The notes under the pieces were generated by a model. It was not told the origin of the DNA. It searched no databases and worked only from the letters and a program-made list of their open reading frames with translations. From Cladocopium goreaui (lineage: Eukaryota; Sar; Dinophyceae; Suessiales; Symbiodiniaceae): DNA of 64,000 bases. Below, piece after piece: positions 1-10,139 of this stretch (position 1 is its first letter; each line of letters opens with the position of its first letter). Location: positions 1 to 64,000 of the forward strand of contig CAMXCT020001462.1 in NCBI GenBank assembly GCA_947184155.2, in the 5' to 3' direction. The position numbers and the translations under genes are program-made.

Positions 1-2
1 TC

Positions 3-248
3 AAAATGTACAAAACACACCATGCTCGGACCACTTTTGGAGGTTCAGATGTCGAAAAAGTGTCGAAAAAGTGCACGCCGTTGTGGCGCGAAGCACATTT
101 CGAAGTGAAAATGTACAAAGCACTACATGTTCGCGCCACTTTTGGAGGTTCAGATGTCGAAAAAGTGCACACCGTTGTGGCGCGAAGCACATTTCGAAGT
201 CAAAATGTACAAAGCACTACATGTTCGCGCCACTTTTGGAGGTTCAGA
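3..248. repeat. Tandem repeat, 94-bp unit, about 2.5 copies
   Basis: The word AAAATGTAC recurs at 3, 108 and 202. The second interval is 94 bp. The first is 105 bp because an 11-bp piece (TGTCGAAAAAG) is doubled. The unit has no stop codon in some frames, which creates spurious overlapping ORFs. Confidence 0.85.
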
Positions 249-249
249 T

Positions 250-558
250 GTCGCTTCGCTTCACTACACTACATTACACTACGCTACACTCCACTACACT
301 ACATTACACAACACTACAACTACAACTACACAACTACACTCCACTACACGAAATTACACTACACTACGCTACATTACACTACACTGCACTACCTTCCACT
401 ACACTACAACTACAACTACACAACTTCACAACTACACTCCACTACACTCCACTACACTAAATTACACTACACTACACTACATTACGCTACACTACACTAC
501 ATTCCACTACACTCCACTACACTACACTACATTACACTACACTACATTACACTGAATG
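250..558. repeat. Pentanucleotide-like microsatellite (CTACA/TTACA)
   Basis: Degenerate CACTA/CATTA words repeat for about 300 bp, giving low-complexity peptides rich in Thr, Leu, His and Tyr in several frames. No coding signal. Confidence 0.9.
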
Positions 559-569
559 ACACTGCACCA

Positions 570-860
570 CCGATAGACAGGTAGACAGATAGACAGATAG
601 ATAGATAGATAGACAGATAGACAGGTAGACAGCTAGACAGATAGACAGATGAAAGAGAGAGAGAGAGAGAGAGAGATAGATAGATAGATAGACAGACAGA
701 TAGATGGATACATAGATAGGTAATTTTATGAGAGAGAAAGAGAGAGATAGATAGATCGATAGATAGATAGCTACATAGAAGATAGATAGGTAGGTAGGTA
801 GGTAGGTAGGTAGATAGTCAGAGAAAGAGAGAGAAAGAGAGGAGACCTCAAGCACCTTTT
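570..860. repeat. GATA/GACA tetranucleotide array with GA and GGTA tracts
   Basis: Runs of GATA, GACA and GA followed by a short GGTA run at 788-810. Simple repeat; no gene. Confidence 0.9.
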
Positions 861-1060
861 GGTCCATCAGTGGCTTCGCTCTGCCATCCCTGTTTCCTAT
901 TTTTGAAACTTCCGCCGCCGCCTTGTGCGGTACTACTGGTAAAATGATATGAAAACAGTTTCTTTACAACTTTATGGTTTTGCTTAATGGACCGGTACAG
1001 AACGCTTTGTTTTGCTTAATGGACCGGTACCGGAATGTTTGCGTTTGGTTCATGGCAAGG

Positions 1061-1330
1061 AACTGCCGGTTTCCAAAGGTTGGAACTCACGCTTGCCAAC
1101 GTGGGAACCACAGGTTACCATTGCAAGGAACTGCCGGTTCCCAGAGGTTGGAACTCCTGGTTCCCAACCTGGGAACCATGGGTTACCATTGCAAGCAATT
1201 GCCGGTTACCAGAGGTTGGAACTCATGCTTCCCAACCTGGGAACCATAGGTTACCATTGCAAAGAACTTCCAGTTCCTAAAGGTTGGAACTGATGGGTCC
1301 CAACGTAGGAAGCAAAGCACAGCACGCTGC
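1061..1330. repeat. 68-bp tandem repeat, four copies
   Basis: Variants of AACTGCCGGTT begin at 1061, 1129, 1197 and 1265, an exact 68-bp spacing. Each unit holds GGTTGGAACTC and a GGGAACCA word. The unit contains a short inverted pair (GGTTCCCA / TGGGAACC). Confidence 0.85.
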
Positions 1331-2615
1331 ACAGCACGCTGCACAGTACCTTTTCCAGTCTTCGCCACCGCACTAGTACAGCACCCTGCACAGCACCCTG
1401 CACAGCACTCTGCACAGCCCCCTGCACAGCACCTTTGCCAGACTTCGCCACTGCAGTCTGGACAGCACCCTGCACACCACCCTGCACAGCACCTTTGCCA
1501 GACTTCGCCACCGCAGTCTGGACAGCACCTTTGCCAGACTTCGCCACCGCACTCTGGACAACACCCTGCAGAGCACCCTGCACAGCACCCTGCACAGCAC
1601 CTTTCCCAGACTTCGCCACCGCAGTCTGGACAACACCCTGCACAGCACCCTGCACAGCACCTTTGCCAGACTTCGCCACCGCAGTCTGGACAGCACCCTG
1701 CACAGCACTCTGCACAGCACCCTGCACAGCACCTTTGCCACCGCAGTCTGGACAGCACCCTGCACAGCACCCTGCACAGCACCCGGCACCACCCTGCACA
1801 GCCTTTGCCAGACTTCGCCACCGCAGTCTGGACAGCACCCTGCACAGCATCTGCACAGCACCCTTGCCAGACTTCGCCACCGCAGTCTGGACAGCACCCT
1901 GCACAGCACTCTGCGCAGCACCCTGCACAGCACCTTTGCCACCGCAGTCTGGACAGCACCCTGCACAGCACCCTGCACCACCCTGCACAGCCTTGGCCAG
2001 ACTTCGCCACCGCAGTCTGGACAGCACCCTGCACAGCACCCTGCACAGCACCTTTGCCAGACTTCGCCACCGCAGTCTGGACAACACCCTGCAGAGCACC
2101 CTGCACAGCACCCTGCACAGCACCTTTGCCAGACTTCGCCGCCGCAGTCTGGACAGCACCCTGCACAGCACCCTGCACAGCACCTTTGCCAGACTTCGCC
2201 ACCGCACTAGTACAGCACCCTGCACAGCACCCTGCACAGCACCCTGCACAGCACCCTGCACAGCACCTTTGCCAGACTTCGCCACCGCAGTCTGCATGGA
2301 CAGCACTCTGCACAGCACCCTGCACAGCACCCTGCACAGCACCCTGCACAGCACCTTCTTCGCCACCGCAGTCTGGACAGCACCCTGCACAGCACCCTGC
2401 ACAGCACCTTTGCCAGACTTCGCCACCGCAGTCTGCATGGACAGCACCCTGCACAGCACAGCACCCTGTACAGCACCCCGCACAGCACCCTGCACAGCAC
2501 CCTGCACAGCACCTTTGCCAGACTTCGCCACCGCAGTCTGGACAGCACCCTGCACAGCACCCTGCACAGCACCCTGCACAGCACCTTTGCCAGACTTCGC
2601 CACTGCAGTCTAGAC
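1318..2615. repeat. Minisatellite of a 12-bp unit alternating with a longer spacer word
   Basis: The 12-mer CAGCACCCTGCA repeats two to five times, then a longer word containing TTTGCCAGACTTCGCCACCG and ending in AGTCTGGA follows, and the pattern recurs for 1.3 kb. Both lengths are near multiples of three and lack stops, so both strands are open for hundreds of codons (up to 516 on the minus strand). The peptides are only Cys/Ala/Gly or Pro/Ala/Thr repeats, so I call satellite, not gene. Confidence 0.85.
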
Positions 2616-3095
2616 ACCACCCTCCACACCACCCTGGCTCAAAAGTTCGCCACCGAAGACCCCACCTTTGAGAAGTAAGAACCCCTTTAGCTTGCCAGCT
2701 ATCTGGGGGAAAAAAAGGTTTCATCCACCCCATACTGGGGATCCAAACATAATTTGCATTTGCTCATTACTGTTCATGGATTTATGACCATTTGGCAGAA
2801 TGGCTATATATAATCCATATGTTGACTCGGAGCTTGTGTGTCGTCGACTCGCCGTCAGTCATCCCATGCTCAGGTGGCGGGTAACTGCGGAAGGTCTGCT
2901 AAGGCAGCCGATGACGCCGATGGAGCGTTGTCCATGTAACGGCGCAAGTGATAGCACAAGAGTTGACCACAATCATGTGCAGTAAATTGCTTGACCCTAT
3001 CACACAAGTTGACCACGATCATGTGCAGTAAATTGCTTGACCCTATCACACAAGTTGACCACGATCATGTGCAGTAAGTTGCTTGACCTATCACC
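2616..3095. repeat. Non-genic stretch ending in a 46-bp tandem repeat (three copies)
   Basis: Nothing recognisable lies at 2616-2944. From there GTTGACC starts at 2962, 3008 and 3054, an exact 46-bp period, with the third copy decaying after GCTTGACCTATCA. Confidence 0.75.
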
Positions 3096-3339
3096 TTTGC
3101 TTGACATTGAAATTTGCCCAGATGAACCCATTGAAATTTAACATCTGAAACGTGGCTGCAGGCCGGACATTTGCAACACATTGGACCAGTTTGTCATATG
3201 ACTGACAAATGACCGAAACAAAGAAACCAAGCGTGCAACGGCAAATGCAAAGGCCCTTCTCGATTATAACTTATAACATGGTTTATAACACCATTTAACT
3301 ATAGATCAATCTACCATAACCATCCATAACCCCTACTGT

Positions 3340-3432
3340 GGATGGAAGAAATCCTGCACCAGTTGATAGATGGTTTATCCCATTATTTCTAGGGTTTCAA
3401 CCATCCGAAGTGGTGCAGGATTTCTTCCATCC
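3340..3432. mobile_element. Foldback element with perfect 22-bp arms
   Basis: The 22-bp arm at 3340-3361 (starts GGATGGAAGAAATCC) is exactly reverse-complemented at 3411-3432, enclosing a 49-bp loop. It lies among other small inverted-repeat elements, so I read it as a MITE or MITE end. No clear target-site duplication. Confidence 0.6.
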
Positions 3433-3513
3433 ATAACTAGTTCTAAAACAACTTAGCTTGGAGGGTCCATATGATTATAATCCCCATGTGTTGCATTTCT
3501 TGCTGGTTAATTC

Positions 3514-3627
3514 CATATTTGGTTGGTGGCTTTAACCATCTTGAAAAATATGAAAATCAATGGGAAGTACTATCCCATATATTATGGAAAATAAAAAACT
3601 GTTTCAAACCACCACCAACCAAATATT
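3514..3627. mobile_element. MITE family A, copy 1
   Basis: Inverted ends ATTTGGTTGGTGG and the complementary CCACCAACCAAAT frame an AT-rich core containing TCCCATATATTATGGAAAAT. The same ends and core recur in three other copies downstream. Too short to encode a protein. Confidence 0.7.
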
Positions 3628-3936
3628 TTATGCCACCCTTATTGCGGATTTAACTATATAATTAAGTTTGGGGGTTACCAACTTACATCAAGTTACCATG
3701 CCTAATCCCATCCGAATAGTACACCCCCCCAGAATCCATGGTTGAGTAGGGGAATTACACATATTTGGGACCATGCAATGGGGGTGTAAAAAACATGAGC
3801 GGATGGGATGGGATTACACAACATTTGACCCCCCAAATCCAAAGAGATTAGGGTGATTTTCGATGCACACGCCCCCCAAAAAAACACATGATTCAAACAT
3901 GCAAAACATGATTAAAACATATGTGTAGTTATTTTT

Positions 3937-4036
3937 CCTGGTTGGTGGTTTCAACCCCTCTGAAAAAATATTAGTCAATTGGAAGGATTATCCCATATAT
4001 TATGGAAAATAAAACATGTTTGAAACCACCAATCAG
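3937..4036. mobile_element. MITE family A, copy 2
   Basis: Starts CCTGGTTGGTGGTTT, ends AAACCACCAATCAG, with the same core TTATCCCATATATTATGG as the other copies. The right end carries one mismatch (AATCAG for AACCAG). Confidence 0.7.
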
Positions 4037-4306
4037 TTTCTCATGTTATGCTTGTCCACTCAATGGGAATTCCAGGATCCTAAACTGGAGGTACTGTACC
4101 ATATAAGGCCATATTTTAGGGGTATATCCCCTCACATAGCCCTGAAAAATAGGCCTGACAAAAATGGTAGGTACCTCCAATCAATCGGTTCCTGTTGCAC
4201 GGCCATTGAGCCACCCCCTGCAATTGGGATGTGAAAAATATCAGGGGATGGAAATGATTACACACCACTTAAGCCAAAACCCAAAGAGATGCTGGTTATG
4301 GTTATC

Positions 4307-4382
4307 TTATGTTATTTTCCATGGAAAACTTATGGCTTAGTTATGGTTGTAGTTCTCCATATATACATGGAAAATAACATAA
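4307..4382. repeat. Hairpin with 15-16 bp arms
   Basis: TATGTTATTTTCCATG near 4309 pairs with CATGGAAAATAACATA near 4366. The surroundings are rich in variants of GTTATGGTTA. Possibly another small foldback element; function not visible. Confidence 0.5.
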
Positions 4383-4764
4383 CTATGGTTATACTTTCCA
4401 TGGAACTATCTATATCTTATGTTGTTTTTTTCTTATGCCAAACAAAAACTACAGAGTGAAACTGTCCATTCCCCCCCGTGGAATCTTCCTGAACTGCTGG
4501 GGGGTCGTTGGGGCCCTGCTGCAAGTGCACTTCCTCACGGTCAATGGTCCTGCGGCACCAACTCCTACCGTCGGTCCTTTAATGGTGTCTAATGGTCCAA
4601 GGGCTAATCACCAACTATGCGAAACTGGGATCTTAATGGGATCTTCATGGGATTTTCATAGGATTTAATGGGATTCTGAAGGATTTAATGGGATTTTAAT
4701 GGCACATACTGGGATTTAATCAGGTTTTAATGCCATGCGGATTTCCTGACCTTTTCTGCAATTT

Positions 4765-4998
4765 TTGCGCCTCGGTTTGTGAGCAAAGTTGGTGAACATA
4801 ACTCCAATAGCTAGCTGGTTGGTGGTTTTAACCATCTTGAAAAATATTAGTCAATGGGAAAGATTATCCCATATATTATGGAAAATAAAAAAAATGTTTG
4901 AAACCACCAACCAGCTAGGCTTGTAGACTGGTAGATGTATCGAACTAGTTACTGGGACTCACAAACCAACAAACATCACTGGGGGGCACCGGCTTGAA
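4765..4998. mobile_element. MITE family C, copy 1 (interrupted)
   Basis: The left part carries AAGTTGGTGAACATAACTCC, as in copies C2 and C3. The right end has GGGGGGCACCGGCTTG, matching the GGGGGCACCACCTT end of C2. A family A element (4811-4917) lies inside it. A GGTTTGTGAG / CTCACAAACC pair supports the two halves belonging together. Confidence 0.55.
4811..4917. mobile_element. MITE family A, copy 3, nested in family C
   Basis: Best preserved copy: arms AGCTGGTTGGTGGTTT and AAACCACCAACCAGCT are exact 16-bp complements around the shared core. The words AG at the left and GC at the right join sequence that resembles one continuous family C element. Confidence 0.75.
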
Positions 4999-5163
4999 GG
5001 ATTTAAATCTTTCTTTCCTTCATGTCAACATGGATCTAGCTGAATTGTAATACTTCACCAAACTGAAAAGCATCTATAAATGGACCATGTTCATCCATTT
5101 TCCATAACTATGTTGCTCTGCTGGAGGGTGCTAGGCTCACTGAGAACTATCATAATTCACAAT

Positions 5164-5273
5164 TTACCCTCTGGTTATTTAACAGTTCGCCATGGAAAAT
5201 CCACCCATTCTTAATAGCTAAACCATCTATAAATGGACCATTTTCCATGGCTATGTTAAATCACCAGAGGGTA
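5164..5273. mobile_element. MITE family B, copy 1
   Basis: Starts TACCCTCTGGTTATTTAAC and ends GTTAAATCACCAGAGGGTA. The inner arm GCCATGGAAAAT pairs with ATTTTCCATGGC. Arms are roughly 30 bp, interior about 40 bp, with no coding capacity. Confidence 0.75.
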
Positions 5274-5402
5274 CCTGAAACATAGCTGAACAGTTCGGCC
5301 AGCTATGGGGATGGCTCCCGGTGACGGCTTTCACGACCTGAGGTCTTGGTAATTCATCCAGGTGAGTTCCATTACTTCCAACATCTTCCAACCTTAAGTC
5401 AT

Positions 5403-5530
5403 ACAAGGTGGTGCCCCCGTTCGATAGCTAAGTTGGTGAACATAACTCCAATAACTATGGTTTATAGGTGATATATCTATAGTTAATGGGGTTTATAAAC
5501 CAATTTATAACTAGGGGGGCACCACCTTGT
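5403..5530. mobile_element. MITE family C, copy 2
   Basis: ACAAGGTGGTGCCCCC at the left is exactly complemented at the right (GGGGGCACCACCTTGT). The left interior carries the family word AGTTGGTGAACATAACTCCA. Confidence 0.75.
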
Positions 5531-5777
5531 AGTCCCATGAATATTCCATCAATATTCTAACAATCTTCCGTTTATCTTCCATCAATCTTCCAATAATACT
5601 GCCATATTGGAGTTGTTTTCACCAAGTAAGCAATGGATTGGGGGTGCCACCAATCCCAGGATGCACTGACCATGGCTTTGTCGTTAGATGGTTACAGTAA
5701 ATCCCTCTACAATCAACCTGGGTAAATTGTGATAATTCATACCAGTTATCTCTGAGATGATCATATCTCAAAATAGT

Positions 5778-5891
5778 TACCATCTGGTTATTTAACATAG
5801 CCATGGACAATGGCCCATTTATAGATGATTTCCCATTAAAACCTCCATTTATAGGGGATTTTCAATGGCTATGTTAAATAACCAGAGGGTA
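5778..5891. mobile_element. MITE family B, copy 2
   Basis: Starts TACCATCTGGTTATTTAAC, ends GTTAAATAACCAGAGGGTA. The interior shares CATTTATAGATG with other B copies. One mismatch in the outermost arm. Confidence 0.7.
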
Positions 5892-6173
5892 CTGGTTAGA
5901 TGGTTAGGGATAATTCTAACCAGTCTGAATTTTCCAGCTATAAATTGAGATAGTTACCAACCACTAACCATGATTTCAGTGAGGTCACATTCAGTGAGGT
6001 CATGATTCTCGTGATCAAATTCATCCAGATCAAATCCCATTATATCCCATATATATGGTTTATGACAGGTTAATATTATCAGGATAATGTATATGAATAT
6101 GCCATTACTATGTTTATGGGAAATTTATCTATATAATATCATCATCCCTTACAATGTTAAGTGAAAATCCCAT

Positions 6174-6276
6174 CTGGTTGGTGGTATACCTACCCCTCTG
6201 AAAATATGAAAGTCAATGGGAAAGATTATCCCATATATTATGGAAAATAAAAAATGTTTGAAACCACCAGCCAGCC
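6174..6276. mobile_element. MITE family A, copy 4
   Basis: Begins CTGGTTGGTGGTATAC and ends AAACCACCAGCCAG, with the core AAGATTATCCCATATATTATGG identical to copy 3. Arms carry two mismatches. Confidence 0.7.
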
Positions 6277-6400
6277 ATTTATATGCCATTAATCTTCCAT
6301 CAATCTTGCATTGATATTCCAATCATATTCCAGCAATATTCCAGCAATTAATATTGTATGAATATACCATTATTATTCCACTAATACTTTTACCCTCTGG

Positions 6401-6503
6401 TAATTTAACATAGCTATTGATAATGGCACATGTATAGCTGATTTACCTTCTAAATATAAAAATATCGTGATTTTCCATAGCTATGGAAGTTTACCAGAGG
6501 GTA
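6401..6503. mobile_element. MITE family B, copy 3
   Basis: Starts TACCCTCTGGTAATTTAAC, ends GTTTACCAGAGGGTA, with the inner pair CATAGCTAT / ATAGCTATG. A diverged member of the family. Confidence 0.65.
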
Positions 6504-7675
6504 ACCTAGCCTATAACTAACATCTAATAACTAACTGCAAGAGGCTAGTTACATAAGATAACCTAGGTTAGTTATATAACCTCCTTAGAGTAATAAAAGA
6601 TAACCTAACCTAAAACTAACCTCAACTGCCATTTCTAAATAGTGTATGAATATGCCATTAATATTCCATTGGAGGTTTTAATTCTAAATAATATGCCATA
6701 TTATTATTGTATGAATATGCCATTTATAGATGGTTTTCCAATTAAAACCTCCATTAAATATTGTATTCAAATCAATTCACAGTGGTTTTGGACTGTCACG
6801 ATCATCCTTGCCGTTTCCCCTCCTGGTTTCTTCCGCCTGCGTGGTGGACCAATGGCAGAAACAAAAACAAGTGAAGCTCCGTGATTTCCTACTTGGTCAC
6901 CCATAAATCATTAATGTGGGAAAAAACAAAGGAAAATTATGGAAAATGGTGATTTAACCAGCAAAAATTGTTAGATTTATAGAGTTTTTTGTCATTGTTT
7001 AGCAACATCAATACATTTTCATATCCCCATTGGCCACACATATGACGAAGTGGAGCCCTGGTTTACGATAGCTAAGTTGGTGAACAAAACTCCAATTTCA
7101 CAATGGAATATGATAGTATGGTACTCATATACGGGAGTAACTATAGTATTTATAAGCCGACAGACATAACTAGGGCGCCCCACATTGTAGCTATATCAGA
7201 GATATACATCCAACTTAGCTAACTTTGGGGCACCAAATCCAATATTTTTGGGTTTCATTGGTAAGATATGGTGTAATCCCCATTCTTGCTAGTTCAATCC
7301 CATGCTTGGTTGGGCAGTTCCACTAAGAAGTGGATATGTAGCCATAGTTCTACAGAACGGGTCCCTGAAGTTAGTGATTTTTCCACTTAAAAAATTCGAG
7401 TTCTAGGGATTCTAGGGGTCATATCCCACCTAATTATGGGGGTTCCAGCCATGCTAAAAAAACATCTAACCATAAACAGCACCCCAACTGCACCCCCAAG
7501 TATGATTGTGTCCGAAAATGTGGAAATTGCTCATGTTCCCATATTTTTCATGTTTCATGGCCATTGGGAGGGTTTTTTTTGCCCAAATTTCGGACACGTG
7601 TTCATCTCCAAACTGCACTTTGAGCCCGCTAATTCATGGGTGTTTAGTGGACGTTTAATGGATATGTAGTGGGAC

Positions 7676-7708
<33 letters not shown>

Positions 7709-8435
7709 ACATTGCAACTCTTGAGTGGTAATTCATTCATACATGGTCCATTTTCCATAGCAAACTGTTAGTTTACCAGTGTTTTCCACGATGCTTCACT
7801 ATTTTGTTTGCTGGTTTCAGCACACAAAAATCATCATTCATGAAAAACACCCATAAATATCTCCATGATATCCACAGTTTTTCGATTTTAGATGGTTTTC
7901 CATGGCCCATGGGACCATCCCTGTTTTTCCTTTGGATCATAGCCCGGTGCTCACAAAAAAAACATGACCCGTCGCACCTCTGGTAGTTGTGGGCGGCAGA
8001 AGATGATCAAATTCAATGCCCAGGAACTTTGTCCGCCATCCATCCTGAAAAAAAAAGTGCCATGTAAGGCCCGGCCCGTTGACCAGTTGTAAGTACATTC
8101 AAAACAAACAATTTATGACATGGCCATAAGCCATAAGATTTTTGTTTTTGGAATTTACCAATTAGTTAACCAGTTATTGGCCTTTTGCCAGTTTTAAGTA
8201 CATTAAAACAACACATGTATGGAATGTATAATCCCATAGAAATTGGTATTTCCGGCCATAACTGTGAGCATCATCCCGTGGAGTGTTTTTGTGGTTTTTC
8301 ATGGGAAGATGCGAGGAGATGGGATGAAACGAATTAGATTAACTACTGGTGTTCGTTTCATCTTATATCTAGTACTTAAACCATAGCAAAACATGGATAA
8401 CCATGATTAGTGATATCTGTCAAAGGATAGTGTAG
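6504..8435. other. AT-rich non-genic stretch with MITEs B4 and C3
   Basis: No gene recognised. It holds MITE C3 (about 7046-7190, with AGCTAAGTTGGTGAAC and a diverged right end) and MITE B4 (about 7677-7779, TACCCTCTGGTAAACTAAC with right arm GTTAGTTTACCAG, outer end lost). The remaining short ORFs show no domain or codon bias. 7785-8435 shows no structure I can name. Confidence 0.5.
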
Positions 8436-8439
8436 AGGG

Positions 8440-8585
8440 CCTCTACGGCTTCCGTCTCCTCTACGGCTTCCGTCTCCTCTACGGCTTCCGTCTCCTCTAC
8501 GGCCAGGTTGCCGCTTCCATCGAATCAATGTAGAGGGCCTCTGCGGCTTCTGTCTCCTCTACGGCTTCCGTCTCCGCGGCATCTG
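8440..8585. repeat. 18-bp tandem repeat
   Basis: CTCTACGGCTTCCGTCTC-type units repeat exactly four times from about 8440, then recur with substitutions to about 8585. In frame on both strands because the unit is 18 bp. Confidence 0.8.
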
Positions 8586-8684
8586 TCTCCGACATCCAGA
8601 CCATGTCTTCAAAGTGGCGCATCCACAAGGCGTCGACCCCTGAGTAACTCCAGGAGCTTTCCTCAGCTGTGACGAAGATAAATG

Positions 8685-8998
8685 ATGCAAGCGCAAAAGC
8701 CTAGAGAGAGGAGAATGAGAACACCTATAGCACGCTTCCATTACATGATGAAAGCGCGGAAGCCTAGAGAGAGGAGAACGCCTATAGCAAGCATCCATTA
8801 CATGATGAAAGCGCAGAAACCTAGAGAGAGGAGAACACCTATAGCACGCTTCCATTACATGATGAAAGCGCGGAAGCCTAGAGAGAGGAGAACGCCTATA
8901 GCACGCATCCATTACATGATGAAAGCGCAGAAGTCTAGAGAGAGGAGAGCACCTATAGCACGCTTCCATTACATTATGAAAGCGCAGAAGCCTAAAGG
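8685..8998. repeat. 57-bp tandem repeat with alternating variants
   Basis: Units of 57 bp containing CCTAGAGAGAGGAGAAC, TATAGCA and CCATTACATGATGAAAGCGC repeat about 5.5 times. Two variants alternate (CGCTTCC...GCGCGG and GCATCC...GCGCAG), so the true period is near 114 bp. 57 bp is 19 codons, so both strands stay open for 120-147 codons. A repetitive protein cannot be fully excluded but nothing else supports one. Confidence 0.75.
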
Positions 8999-9077
8999 TC
9001 AATTCCGATCATCTTCAACAGATCATCCAACCCAAACCTTCAGTCGTTGATATTGCCAATCTTGCAAATCTTGCAAA

Positions 9078-9146
9078 TTTGGTGCATATATATATATATA
9101 CACGTATATATATATATATACACGTATATATATATATATATACACG

Positions 9147-9181
<35 letters not shown>

Positions 9182-9182
9182 G

Positions 9183-9213
<31 letters not shown>

Positions 9214-9312
9214 GTATGTATGTATATATATATATAAACATATGTGTATATATACATGTAAATATAAATATATGCGTATATGTATATATATATATATACA
9301 TATTATACATAT
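9078..9312. repeat. TA-rich microsatellite (TATA with ACGTATA, GTATA)
   Basis: About 230 bp of TA dinucleotides interrupted by CACG and GTATGTA. Simple repeat. Confidence 0.95.
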
Positions 9313-9487
9313 GTATATCACCAATGTTCGTTGCATTAAATCATACTTGTTCATCATCTGAATTCCCCAAGGTTCGGACCGAACCTCAGGAGCTTTCTAC
9401 TCTTGTTACTTATCCGCCGACCCCGGCAGACGCAAGGGGGAGCGCGCCAGGGAATAATACTTTTGACTCTTGTTTCGGACTACTACC

Positions 9488-9503
9488 GCAGCAGCAGCAG
9501 CAG

Positions 9504-9536
<33 letters not shown>

Positions 9537-9695
9537 GAGCAGCAGCAGCAGCAGTAGCAGCAGCAGCACCAGCAGCAGCAGCAGCGGCAGCAGCAGCAGC
9601 AGCAGTAGCAGCAGCAGCAGCACCAGCAGCAGCAGCAGCAGCGGCAGCAGCAGCAGCGGACGACAGCACCAGCAGCGGCAGCTGCGGCAGCTGCA
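9488..9695. repeat. CAG/CAGCAGCAC trinucleotide array
   Basis: About 200 bp of CAG with CAC, GAG, TAG and CGG interruptions. Frames read as Gln, Ser or Ala tracts, but no flanking coding sequence was recognised and one frame is broken by TAG, so I do not call a gene. Confidence 0.9.
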
Positions 9696-9712
9696 GGAGG
9701 AAAAAGTAGCTA

Positions 9713-10130
9713 AAATAATCCTTTTCTATGGGTTTCAGAAGTTACATTAGGGAATTTTTGGTTGCAAAATAATCCTTTTCTATGGGTTTCAGAAGTTACA
9801 TTAGGGAATTTTTGGCTGCAATTTTGATGCTTTTCCGTCCTTCACTGCCATGGTGTTTTCCCATCCGGGGGCTGTCTTTTGAACAGAAGGAGTAGCAAGA
9901 GCAGGAGCAGCAGCAGCAGCAGCAAGAGGAAAAAGTAGCTAAAATCATCCTTTTCTATGGGTTTCAGAAGTTACATTAGGGAGTTTTTAGTCGCAATTAG
10001 GAGGAAAAAGTAGCTAAAATAATCCTTTTCTATGGGTTTCAGAAGTTACATTAGGGAGTTTTTGGTCGCAATTTTGATGCTTGTCCGTCCTTCTCTGCCA
10101 TGGTGTTTTCCCATGAGGAAAAAGTAGCTA
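9713..10130. repeat. 54-bp tandem repeat and scattered copies
   Basis: CTTTTCTATGGGTTTCAGAAG begins at 9721 and 9775 (54 bp apart) and recurs near 9950 and 10024, each followed by TTACATTAGGGA. Copies are separated by CAG-type or AGGAAAAAGTAGC sequence. The TTTCAGAAG word also occurs in the downstream satellite, suggesting a shared origin. Confidence 0.75.
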
Positions 10131-10139
10131 AAATAGCTC

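Noticed and set aside
1183..2733. 516-codon minus-strand ORF and overlapping plus-strand ORF of 392 codons
   Set aside because: Both are produced by the 12-bp minisatellite, whose unit lacks stops. Peptides are pure repeats and both strands are equally open.
8440..9000. CRISPR-like array
   Set aside because: Units are directly adjoining with no unique spacers, and the genome is eukaryotic.
9488..9695. Polyglutamine or poly-serine gene
   Set aside because: Only the CAG array itself is open. One frame contains TAG and no flanking domain or splice signal was found.
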